From: an uncultured Clostridia bacterium
Lineage (GTDB): Bacteria; Bacillota; Clostridia; Christensenellales; CAG-138
Direction of reading: 5' to 3'
Length of the DNA: 37,576 bases
Assembly (NCBI GenBank): GCA_905235205.1
Contig: CAJOKM010000025.1
Location: forward strand, 1-37,576
Part shown: positions 9,328 to 16,327 of the stretch, one piece after another
Layout: every line of letters begins with the position of its first letter
Numbering within the stretch: position 1 is the stretch's first letter
Notes under the pieces: model-generated
Told to the model about the DNA's origin: nothing
Databases searched by the model: none
The model's input: only the letters and a program-made list of their open reading frames with translations
Translations under genes and position numbers: made by a program

Positions 9328-9920
9328 ACACTGCCAATAAACTGACCGTATTAAGAATCCTGTTGATTCCTCTGTTTCTACTTGCGCTGCTGCTTCCCGC
9401 ATGGTGGGCGGCGTTTTTGCCGTACAGTCACTGGATCGCCGCGCTGATCTTTCTTGCCGCCGCGATTACCGATATCCTGGACGGCAACTATGCGCGCAGG
9501 CACAACGTCGTGACCGACTTCGGCAAGCTGATGGATCCGATCGCGGACAAGCTTTTAATCGTCGCCGCGTTTGTGATGCTCTCTTGCACCACCGATCCGC
9601 TGCATCCGCGGTATCTGCTGCATCCGGTCGTGACGATCCTGTTCATCGCCCGTGAGTTTCTGATCTCGGGCGTAAGGCAGATCGCCGCTTCAAAGGGCGT
9701 GGTCATTGCCGCGGCAAAGCTCGGCAAGTTCAAAACGCTGTTTCAGGATATCGTCGTGATGTCGCTGCTTTTGTACGATGAGTTCCCGTTCCGTTATTTG
9801 AACCCATATCTATGGATTCTTGTGGAAATCCTAATCTATGTCGCGCTGGCGCTTTCGATCGTCTCCGCGATCGAGTATATCGTAAAGAACAAAGGAGTGC
9901 TCAATTTACATGATTGCTGA
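9324..9920 (+). CDS. pgsA: CDP-diacylglycerol-glycerol-3-phosphate 3-phosphatidyltransferase
   Basis: Makes phosphatidylglycerol phosphate from CDP-diacylglycerol and glycerol 3-phosphate at the membrane, the committed step to phosphatidylglycerol and cardiolipin. The 198-residue protein has several transmembrane helices and the full CDP-alcohol phosphatidyltransferase signature D-x2-D-G-x2-A-R-x8-G-x3-D-x3-D. This runs from DILDGNYARR near residues 49-58 to GKLMDPIAD. The ATG at 9324 is preferred over one at 9318 because GGAG (9313-9316) is then 7 bases away and the start forms ATGA with the rimO stop. The rimO-pgsA-cinA-recA order is common in Firmicutes. Confidence 0.95.
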   Translation: MNTANKLTVLRILLIPLFLLALLLPAWWAAFLPYSHWIAALIFLAAAITDILDGNYARRHNVVTDFGKLMDPIADKLLIVAAFVMLSCTTDPLHPRYLLHPVVTILFIAREFLISGVRQIAASKGVVIAAAKLGKFKTLFQDIVVMSLLLYDEFPFRYLNPYLWILVEILIYVALALSIVSAIEYIVKNKGVLNLHDC

Positions 9921-11151
9921 ACTGATCTGCGTCGGAACCGAGCTTCTGATGGGACAAATCGTAAACACCGACGCGCAGTACATCGCGCGTTCTCTCGCGC
10001 CGAGCGGGATCGACATGTATCATCAGGTCGTGGTCGGCGATAACCCCGGGCGGCTCACCGAAGCCGTGCAGACCGCGCTTTCGCGCGCGGACGTCGTGCT
10101 GTTTTCGGGCGGGCTCGGACCGACCGACGACGATCTGACCAAAGAGACCGTTTCCGCCGCGCTCGGCAAGGAGCTCATCCTGTTCGAGGACGAATGGGAA
10201 AAGATTCAATCGTATTTCCGCAGCAGAAACCGCGCGATCGCGCCGAACAACAAAAAACAGGCGATGTTCCCGAAGGACGCGATCATTCTGCCGAATCCGA
10301 ACGGCACCGCGCCGGGCTGCATCTTAGAAAAGGACGGCAAGGCCGCGATCCTGATGCCTGGACCGCCGCGCGAGCTTTTCCCGATGTTTCACGATTACGT
10401 CATGCCGTATCTGCTGAAAAAGAGCGGACATAAGCTGTATTCGCGGGAAGTGCGCATCTTCGGCGTCGGCGAATCGGACGTGGCGTACCGGCTCGACGAT
10501 CTCTTTAAGAACCAGACAAACCCGACGATCGCGCCGTACTGCAAGACCGGCGAGGTTACGCTGCGCGTGACCGCGCGCTGTCAAACCGACGAGGAGGGCA
10601 AATCGATCGTCTCCCCCGTGCTCGATCAGATCAAAAAGAGGCTCGGCGACGTCGTGTACGATACCGACGGACATGAGCTTGCCGAGGTCTGCCATCGCGC
10701 GCTGATCGCCTCCGGCAAAACGCTTGCGGTTGCCGAAAGCTGCACCGGCGGACGGCTCGCGGACGCGTTCATTTGTTATCCGGGCAGCTCCGCCTACTTT
10801 ATCGAAGGCGACGTGACCTATTCGAACGACGCGAAAATGCGTCGTCTCGGGGTCAAAGCGGAAACGCTCGACACCGTCGGCGCCGTCTCCGAAGAATGCG
10901 CGCGCGAGATGGCGGAAGGCGCAAGAGCGGCGGCGCACGCGGACTATGCGCTCTCCACAACCGGATACGCAGGCCCAGACGGAGGCGAACCGGATAAGCC
11001 GGTCGGCACCGTGTTTGTTGCGCTTGCGAGTGCGGACGGGACCGTTGTAAAGCGGCTTACGCTGTTCGGCGACCGCGATCGCATCCGGCATACCGCAACG
11101 CTTCATGCGCTCGATCTTCTGCGCAGAAAACTCTGTACGAACGAAGCGTAA
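9910..11151 (+). CDS. cinA: CinA: MoCF-like domain plus nicotinamide-nucleotide amidase
   Basis: A 413-residue two-domain protein. The N-terminal MoaB/MogA-like domain (about 1-170) carries CVGTELLMGQIVNTDAQYI and FSGGLGPTDDDLTKET, found in ADP-ribose and CoA pyrophosphatase members. The C-terminal PncC domain (about 255-410) has VAESCTGGRLADAF with the catalytic serine and TTGYAGPDGG. PncC deamidates nicotinamide mononucleotide and so recycles pyridine nucleotides. The start overlaps the pgsA end by 11 bases. The gene lies directly before recA, as in many naturally competent Firmicutes, but competence here is not shown. Confidence 0.94.
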   Translation: MIAELICVGTELLMGQIVNTDAQYIARSLAPSGIDMYHQVVVGDNPGRLTEAVQTALSRADVVLFSGGLGPTDDDLTKETVSAALGKELILFEDEWEKIQSYFRSRNRAIAPNNKKQAMFPKDAIILPNPNGTAPGCILEKDGKAAILMPGPPRELFPMFHDYVMPYLLKKSGHKLYSREVRIFGVGESDVAYRLDDLFKNQTNPTIAPYCKTGEVTLRVTARCQTDEEGKSIVSPVLDQIKKRLGDVVYDTDGHELAEVCHRALIASGKTLAVAESCTGGRLADAFICYPGSSAYFIEGDVTYSNDAKMRRLGVKAETLDTVGAVSEECAREMAEGARAAAHADYALSTTGYAGPDGGEPDKPVGTVFVALASADGTVVKRLTLFGDRDRIRHTATLHALDLLRRKLCTNEA

Positions 11152-11153
11152 TA

Positions 11154-11162
11154 TGTTATAAT
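11154..11162 (+). promoter_or_regulatory. Extended -10 promoter of recA
   Basis: TGTTATAAT: a perfect TATAAT (11157-11162) preceded by the TG of an extended -10, overlapping the cinA stop region. No good -35 is seen at 16-18 bp. No LexA-type GAAC-N4-GTTC box is visible in the gap. Confidence 0.65.
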
Positions 11163-11205
11163 ATGTTGAATACACACGAGAGACTCTGAAAGTGAGGAAA
11201 CCTGC

Positions 11206-12285
11206 ATGCTGGAAAAAGAAAAAGCACTTGAAATCGCATTGAGCCAGATCGAAAAGAACTTCGGTAAAGGCGCAATCATGAAATTGGGCGACGCGTCCCG
11301 CGTACCCGTCTCCGTCATTCCGACCGGCTGTCTCGACCTGGATCTCGCGCTCGGCGTGGGCGGCGTTCCCCGCGGCCGCGTGATCGAGATCTTCGGACCG
11401 GAATCGAGCGGTAAAACCACCATTGCGCTGCACGTCGTTGCGCAGGCGCAAAGAATGGGCGGCACCGCCGCGTTCATCGACGCGGAGCACGCGCTCGATC
11501 CCGTCTATGCAGAGCATCTCGGCGTGCAGATCGACGATCTCTACGTCTCTCAGCCGGACACCGGCGAACAGGCGCTCGACATTGCCGAAGCGCTTGCGAG
11601 AAGCGGCGCCATCGACATCATCGTCATCGACTCGGTCGCGGCGCTCGTTCCGAAAGCGGAGCTCGAGGGCGATATGGGCGATTCGCACGTCGGTCTTCAG
11701 GCGCGTCTGATGTCGCAGGCGTTACGAAAGCTCACCGGCTGCGTCGCCAAAACGAATACGGTCGTGATCTTCATCAACCAGCTGCGTGAAAAGGTCGGCG
11801 TCATGTTCGGCAACCCCGAAACGACGACCGGCGGTAAAGCGCTGAAGTTCTACGCGTCGGTGCGTATGGACGTGCGCCGCATCGAAACGCTCAAAAACGG
11901 CAACGAAGCGGTCGGCTCGCGCACCCGCGTGAAGATCGTCAAGAACAAGGTCGCGCCGCCGTTCCGCATCGCGGAGTTCGACATGCTGTACGGCGAAGGC
12001 ATCTCCAAAGAGGGATGCATCCTCGATATGGCGATCGACCGCCGCATCATCATCAAGTCCGGCTCGTGGTTCTCGTACGGCGAGATGCGTATGGCGCAGG
12101 GGCGTGAGAACGCGCGCCTGTTCCTAAAGGACAATCCCGAGGTCTGCAACGAGATCGAAGCAAAGATCAAAGAGCAGCTCGAAGAGCAGCGCAAAAAGGA
12201 CGCCGAGGCCGCGGAGGCCAAGCGCCGCGCGCGCGAAGCCGCCATGCGCCAGGACGGGGATCTCGTTCCCCCGCCCGAGTTCTGA
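11206..12285 (+). CDS. recA: Recombinase RecA
   Basis: ATP-dependent recombinase for homologous repair and co-protease for LexA-type repressors. The 359-residue length is normal. Visible motifs are Walker [10 protein letters not shown] at 64-72, [11 protein letters not shown] near 92, Walker [13 protein letters not shown] near 138-149, the L1 loop around 155-165, [21 protein letters not shown] across L2 near 191-211, and a C-terminal domain ending in a charged Lys/Glu/Ala-rich helix. GTGAGG precedes the ATG at 11206. It has its own promoter and terminator, though read-through from ftsK-cinA is possible. Confidence 0.98.
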   Translation: MLEKEKALEIALSQIEKNFGKGAIMKLGDASRVPVSVIPTGCLDLDLALGVGGVPRGRVIEIFGPESSGKTTIALHVVAQAQRMGGTAAFIDAEHALDPVYAEHLGVQIDDLYVSQPDTGEQALDIAEALARSGAIDIIVIDSVAALVPKAELEGDMGDSHVGLQARLMSQALRKLTGCVAKTNTVVIFINQLREKVGVMFGNPETTTGGKALKFYASVRMDVRRIETLKNGNEAVGSRTRVKIVKNKVAPPFRIAEFDMLYGEGISKEGCILDMAIDRRIIIKSGSWFSYGEMRMAQGRENARLFLKDNPEVCNEIEAKIKEQLEEQRKKDAEAAEAKRRAREAAMRQDGDLVPPPEF

Positions 12286-12298
12286 GCATCATAAGCGA

Positions 12299-12328
12299 AA
12301 CGGAGAGGCGTGTGCCTCTCCGTTTTTT
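12299..12328 (+). terminator. Rho-independent terminator of recA
   Basis: Perfect 11-bp stem AACGGAGAGGC (12299-12309) with GCCTCTCCGTT (12314-12324), four-base loop GTGT, followed by a run of T to 12328. Confidence 0.93.
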
Positions 12329-12369
12329 ATTGTTTCTTCTTGTTCCCCTTCTCGATAAAAAGTAGGTGT

Positions 12370-12394
12370 TGACAAGAAACCCGTCCTCTTGTCA
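12370..12394. repeat. Inverted repeat between recA and the orphan membrane protein
   Basis: TGACAAGA (12370-12377) and TCTTGTCA (12387-12394) form a perfect 8-bp stem with a 9-base loop. It lies 15 bases past the stop of the minus-strand gene and could be its weak terminator, but no U tract adjoins it. Confidence 0.45.
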
Positions 12395-12409
12395 TCCCAT
12401 ACGACCACG

Positions 12410-12922
12410 TCAATTCCTTAATTTGATAAGTACGATAATCAGTGGAATAAAGAAAGCAAGCAGAATAAACTGAAAAACTGATAAAACCACTATTGCAGTT
12501 GAACAGTTCTTTTTATGAAAACTATTATAGTCTTCAATTGTCAGAAATACTTTTCCATTTCCTTGTAATCCGACAATGGATTCATCCTCTTTTTTCACTT
12601 CAATGGACAAAGTATGTTCCTGGGATAAAAGCTCTGCTAACTGCTTACTGTTCAACTTATATTTTCTTGCATAGTCTCCATGCCAAAACAACCTGAAGAC
12701 CCGATTCTCGTCATTTATTCTGATGGTATCCGCCCCTCTTACAGAATAAACCCTTTCGATTTTTGTAGGTTGGATTACAAGTTTTTCAGTATTTGTTTCA
12801 TCTGCTTTAACTCTATTATAATTGCAACTCATTATGGCAATAATTACCAATATGCATTCTAATACGAGAAAAACGCCTATTGCTTTAAGGTATGATGAAC
12901 TGCTTTTTCGTGTTTTATTCAT
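12410..12922 (-). CDS. Orphan membrane protein, unknown function
   Basis: A protein of about 170 residues with one transmembrane segment near the N-terminus (YLKAIGVFLVLECILVIIAI), a polar middle of ~100 residues, and a second transmembrane helix near the C-terminus (AIVVLSVFQFILLAFFIPLI). I recognise no family. The topology suggests a bitopic hairpin with an extracytoplasmic domain. The gene is clearly AT-richer than its neighbours, with many AAA, AAT and TTA codons, which suggests recent acquisition. The start is uncertain: GTG 12937, ATG 12934 and ATG 12922 are in frame, and GAGGTGAT overlaps the first two, so 12922 is chosen as the only one downstream of it. It may be co-transcribed with the DUF896 gene 63 bases upstream. 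Confidence 0.65.
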   Translation of the reverse strand: MNKTRKSSSSYLKAIGVFLVLECILVIIAIMSCNYNRVKADETNTEKLVIQPTKIERVYSVRGADTIRINDENRVFRLFWHGDYARKYKLNSKQLAELLSQEHTLSIEVKKEDESIVGLQGNGKVFLTIEDYNSFHKKNCSTAIVVLSVFQFILLAFFIPLIIVLIKLRN

Positions 12923-12985
12923 GATAGAATACATCACCTCATTGCAATCTTAGGCGACAAGGGCACTTTCCCCCCTGACCCGTTC

Positions 12986-13189
12986 TCAACGCTTCTTCTG
13001 CAGTTTTGTCTTGTTTCCCTTTGCGTCGACAAGGTACGTGTTGTCCAGATGCGCTTCGAGGGATCTTCTAAAATCCGCGATGTACGCCTTTCGAAGCCGG
13101 TCGCGCTCCTCTGTCTCCTCCGGACTCAGACCCTCGGTTTTCGCCTTTTTTGCGAGTTCGTTGATTCGATCGATGTGTTCCTGTTTCAT
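12986..13189 (-). CDS. DUF896 (UPF0291/YnzC-like) small protein
   Basis: A 67-residue soluble, highly charged protein: MKQEHIDRINELAKKAKTEG, then LSPEETEERDRLRKAYI, then RRSLEAHLDNTYLVDAKGN. This matches the YnzC-type helical hairpin family, with conserved INELAKK, LT/SxEE..EQ..LR..YI and L-D-N. These small proteins are common in Firmicutes, some under SOS control, and their function is unknown. There is no Shine-Dalgarno sequence, and the promoter's -10 ends six bases before the ATG, so translation is probably from a leaderless mRNA. It diverges from the NlpC/P60 lipoprotein gene. Confidence 0.85.
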   Translation of the reverse strand: MKQEHIDRINELAKKAKTEGLSPEETEERDRLRKAYIADFRRSLEAHLDNTYLVDAKGNKTKLQKKR

Positions 13190-13195
13190 GAATCG

Positions 13196-13224
13196 ATTGT
13201 ACCCTGTTTCGGCGTTTTTGTAAA
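13196..13224 (-). promoter_or_regulatory. Promoter of the DUF896 gene (leaderless type)
   Basis: On the minus strand TTTACA (13224-13219), 17-bp spacer, TACAAT (13201-13196). Only six bases separate the -10 from the ATG (13189-13187), so transcription should start at or next to the start codon. Confidence 0.65.
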
Positions 13225-13251
13225 GATTTCCAATGAAAAAAGCGCTTGTGA

Positions 13252-13280
13252 TTGACTTTTTCCCTGTTCAACGGTAAACT
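13252..13280 (+). promoter_or_regulatory. Promoter of the NlpC/P60 lipoprotein gene (leaderless type)
   Basis: TTGACT (13252-13257), 17-bp spacer, TAAACT (13275-13280). The ATG at 13290 is nine bases after the -10. An in-frame TAA at 13275-13277 excludes an upstream start. Confidence 0.6.
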
Positions 13281-13289
13281 GTTCCTATT

Positions 13290-15071
13290 ATGAAGCGATT
13301 TTTGTCGATTACCGTCCTTTTGGTCTGTCTTCTCGGCTGCAGCAGCGTTGCGCCGGTTCCCGAGGCGACAGATACGCCCGCCCCTACGGAGGCGCCTGTT
13401 GCGGTCGCCGCGTCGACCGCGCCTGCGAATACGCCGATGCCCATGCCGACCGCGACGCCGGTGTCTACGGACACGCCCGCGCCGACTCCTACCCCGTCTC
13501 CGACGCCGGTGCCGTTTGACGCCGACGCCGAGGCGCGTATGCGGGAAGCAATGATGCTCGACGTTGCCTCGCTCACGCTCGTTTCCACAAACAGCAATTT
13601 CCCGGCGATTCTCACCGAGCCGTCCGCCGATGCGAAGCGCATCACGCCGTTTGTGCGTACCAAGGGCGTATGGTTCCAGGAATGGATCGTGCTTGACACC
13701 GTGGAACGCACCAAGACCTATTACCGCTTGAAGCCCGTCGGTGCGGACGGCGAAGGATACCTTGAAACGCGCAGCGTCTCCGAATCCCGTCTGACGCCGC
13801 CCGAATCGCCGTACGCCATGCTTGTGCGCCCGAACGGACTCATTTACAGCGCGCGCACGCTGGATTCGCGCGTCGCCGCGCACGCGAGCTACTCGGTGGT
13901 TCGCGTGCTCGGTCTCGATGATAAAGGATTTGCCGCCATCCTCACGCCGGACGGGCGTACGGGGTATGTCGAACTCGGACAGATCCGGTATCTCAGCGAA
14001 GACGCGTTCAATCTCTATCTGCATCAGGCGTGCGAAACGACCGACGCCGCCTTCGACCGCGAAACGCTGGTTGCGCTTGCCGAAGAATCCGTCGATACGC
14101 CGTTTGACAGCTCAGCGGATTTCCTGTATGAAACGCTGAACAAAGCCGGTCTGCATTTCAACGAGGGGTATTACCGGTATTACCAGAAACCGCTCGGGGA
14201 TGAAACGCTTTACCCAAAGCATCTGTACATCGATCCGATCTACAATTCTCTGCTGTTCAAGCTGTTCAACAGCGCGGGCGATCTCGTTGCCGCAAACGGC
14301 GCGGAAACCGAATGGGCGTACATCGACTCTTTGGAAACCGCCGAGCGCGGTGATCTGCTGTTCTTCTCAAACGGCATCGGCAAGGGCGACGCGGTCATCC
14401 CGAACACCGAAGTGGTGGTCCACGGAAGGTATTCCGGCGATCTCACCGACTGCGCGCTGTATCTCGGTGAAAAGCGGATGCTGACCGTGCGCAACGGCGT
14501 CGTGACCGAGGTCGCGATGGATGAACTCGATGAAAAGGTGTTCGACAGCGCGCGCCGCATCTATCCTTCCGTCATCGATCCGACCGCGCATTTCATCGAA
14601 TGCATGATCTCGGCGATCTATGACCGGCTCGGTACGCCGTATCATTCGTTCCGGCGCGTCGGCGACGCGTCCTACGACTGCTCCGGCATCATCAACTGGG
14701 TTCTGCGCGGCTACGATTACGATCGCAGCAAGACGCCGTCCGAGATCCCTCTGGAAATCACCGCCACCGCGTTCGGACACCTTGAAGAGCTCTACAGTCC
14801 GACCATGCGCATGACGGTCGTCGATACAAAGATTCCGTCGGGCGATCCGGAACGGCTCAATGAGCTCAAACGCGGCGATCTTGTGCTGCTGCTCAATGAA
14901 AAACGCTCGAAGATCGGGCACGTCATGGTCTATCTCGGCGACAACACGGTCATCCATTCCACGCGCATCGACTCGCGCTATCAGGGCACGCTGGTCGCGA
15001 AGTTCCGCCGTCATCTGCAGTCACTCTATACAAGCTCGCGCCGGATCGAATCCATCGTTCCGATCAACTGA
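13290..15071 (+). CDS. Lipoprotein with tandem NlpC/P60-like domains, first one degenerate
   Basis: A 593-residue predicted cell-wall peptidase. It has a lipoprotein signal with lipobox LLGC near residue 17. A Pro/Thr/Ala-rich stalk spans about 23-75, and an SH3-like region about 90-235. Around 240-430 is a domain with the layout of NlpC/P60 but lacking catalytic residues, with D273-S274-S275 where DCS is expected. The C-terminal domain (about 435-593) is a canonical NlpC/P60 domain: C464 in YDCSG, H544 in GHVMVYLG and H556 in VIHST. Such enzymes cleave gamma-D-glutamyl-meso-diaminopimelate or cross-link peptides in peptidoglycan. No Shine-Dalgarno is present. I infer cell-surface wall remodelling. 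Confidence 0.88.
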   Translation: MKRFLSITVLLVCLLGCSSVAPVPEATDTPAPTEAPVAVAASTAPANTPMPMPTATPVSTDTPAPTPTPSPTPVPFDADAEARMREAMMLDVASLTLVSTNSNFPAILTEPSADAKRITPFVRTKGVWFQEWIVLDTVERTKTYYRLKPVGADGEGYLETRSVSESRLTPPESPYAMLVRPNGLIYSARTLDSRVAAHASYSVVRVLGLDDKGFAAILTPDGRTGYVELGQIRYLSEDAFNLYLHQACETTDAAFDRETLVALAEESVDTPFDSSADFLYETLNKAGLHFNEGYYRYYQKPLGDETLYPKHLYIDPIYNSLLFKLFNSAGDLVAANGAETEWAYIDSLETAERGDLLFFSNGIGKGDAVIPNTEVVVHGRYSGDLTDCALYLGEKRMLTVRNGVVTEVAMDELDEKVFDSARRIYPSVIDPTAHFIECMISAIYDRLGTPYHSFRRVGDASYDCSGIINWVLRGYDYDRSKTPSEIPLEITATAFGHLEELYSPTMRMTVVDTKIPSGDPERLNELKRGDLVLLLNEKRSKIGHVMVYLGDNTVIHSTRIDSRYQGTLVAKFRRHLQSLYTSSRRIESIVPIN

Positions 15072-15081
15072 TTTCTTACGC

Positions 15082-15113
15082 AAAGAGGCGACCGGTTGCT
15101 CGGCCGCCTCTTT
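15082..15113. terminator. Bidirectional terminator hairpin between the lipoprotein gene and dnaJ
   Basis: AAAGAGGCG (15082-15090) pairs with CGCCTCTTT (15105-15113), extended by CCG/CGG inside. It sits between convergent stops at 15071 and 15125. U tracts are only three bases, so efficiency is uncertain. Confidence 0.65.
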
Positions 15114-15124
15114 CGATCGTATCG

Positions 15125-16249
15125 TTATTTGAAAATGTCCTTCAGGGGGCGTTTTTTGTTTTTCTGCACGACCGGCGCGCCCTCTTGTGCCGCAAGCTGT
15201 TCTAAAAGTGCTCGCGCCTGCGGACTGACGCGCTTCGGCACTTCGACGTTGACGGTGACAAACAGGTCGCCTTTGCCCTGCTGCTGCAGCTTCTGCACGC
15301 CCTGCTCGCGAAGCCGGAACGTCGTGCCGATCTGCGTGCCCTGCGGGACGTTGTATTTGATCTGACCCGTCAGGGTCGGAACTGTGATCTCGCCGCCGAG
15401 CACCGCCGTGGTGTACGGAATGTTCATGGTCAGCAGAAGATCGCTTCCGCGCCGCACAAACTGCGAATGCGCGCGCACGGAGATCGTGACGTACAGATTG
15501 CCGCGCGGTCCGCCCTTATAGCCGGCGTCGCCCTCGTTGCGCATGTTGATCGTCTGCCCGTCGTCGATGCCGGCCGGGATCTTCAGGAAAAGCCGCTTCG
15601 ATTTGCGCACGCGCCCCTTGCCGCGGCACTCCGCGCACGGTTCGGAGATGATCTTCCCCGTTCCGCGGCAGGCGGAGCAGGGTCTGGTGATCGTGGAGGC
15701 CCCGAAGATCGTGTTCTGCTGGATGCGGACCTGCCCCGAGCCATTGCACGTCTGGCAGCGCTGCGGCTGCGTCCCCGGTTTTGCGCCGGACCCGCCGCAT
15801 ACGTCGCAGACCTCTTCACGCATGACGGTCAGTTCTTTTTCCGCGCCGAACGCCGCTTCCTCAAACGAAAGCGTCAGGTTATAGCGGATATCGTCTCCGG
15901 TCATCGGCGCGTTGCGATTCTGCGTCTGTGCGCCGAACCCGCCGAAGATCGTGCTGAAAATGTCCCCGAATCCGTCAAATCCCGTCGCGCCGGTGAACGG
16001 ATTGCCGCCGCCCATCGCCGGATCGAACGCCGCATGCCCGAACTGATCGTACTTCTCGCGCTTTTCGGGGTCGGAAAGCACTTCGTAGGCTTCGTTCAGT
16101 TCCTTGAACTCCGCCTCCTTCTGCGTGTCGCCCGGATGCAGATCGGGATGACAGGTCTTTGCTTTTTTTCGAAACGCGCTCTTGATGTCCGCGTCCGAGG
16201 CGTTCTTCTCTACGCCGAGCACCTCGTAATAATCTCTCTTGTTTGCCAC
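15125..16249 (-). CDS. dnaJ: Chaperone protein DnaJ
   Basis: Type I Hsp40 that delivers unfolded clients to DnaK and stimulates its ATPase. The 374-residue protein has the J domain (1-70) with the HPD motif in KTCHPDLHPG, a Gly/Phe-rich region (about 75-115), and four zinc-finger repeats (CDVCGGSG, CQTCNGSG, CSACRGTG, CAECRGKG) at about 142-215. Two beta-sandwich client-binding domains follow, then a basic tail. The start codon is GTG (16249-16247) with GAGG seven bases upstream. It is the last gene of hrcA-grpE-dnaK-dnaJ. Confidence 0.97.
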   Translation of the reverse strand: MANKRDYYEVLGVEKNASDADIKSAFRKKAKTCHPDLHPGDTQKEAEFKELNEAYEVLSDPEKREKYDQFGHAAFDPAMGGGNPFTGATGFDGFGDIFSTIFGGFGAQTQNRNAPMTGDDIRYNLTLSFEEAAFGAEKELTVMREEVCDVCGGSGAKPGTQPQRCQTCNGSGQVRIQQNTIFGASTITRPCSACRGTGKIISEPCAECRGKGRVRKSKRLFLKIPAGIDDGQTINMRNEGDAGYKGGPRGNLYVTISVRAHSQFVRRGSDLLLTMNIPYTTAVLGGEITVPTLTGQIKYNVPQGTQIGTTFRLREQGVQKLQQQGKGDLFVTVNVEVPKRVSPQARALLEQLAAQEGAPVVQKNKKRPLKDIFK

Positions 16250-16273
16250 GCTTGTACCTCACGTGTACCTTAC

Positions 16274-16301
16274 GATCGGGCAAGCGTCCACTTGCCCGAT
16301 C
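16274..16301 (-). other. Hairpin in the dnaK-dnaJ gap
   Basis: GATCGGGCAAG (16274-16284) and CTTGCCCGATC (16291-16301) form a perfect 11-bp stem with a six-base loop in the 78-bp gap. There is no U tract after it in the direction of transcription, so it is more likely an RNA-stability or processing element than a full terminator. Confidence 0.7.
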
Positions 16302-16327
16302 CGTTCCATGTTCAGACTGTCAAATCA

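Noticed and set aside
11120..11205. Possible LexA/SOS box upstream of recA
   Set aside because: CGAAC occurs at about 11138-11142 but no GTTC half-site lies at the required spacing. SOS control of recA is not supported by sequence.
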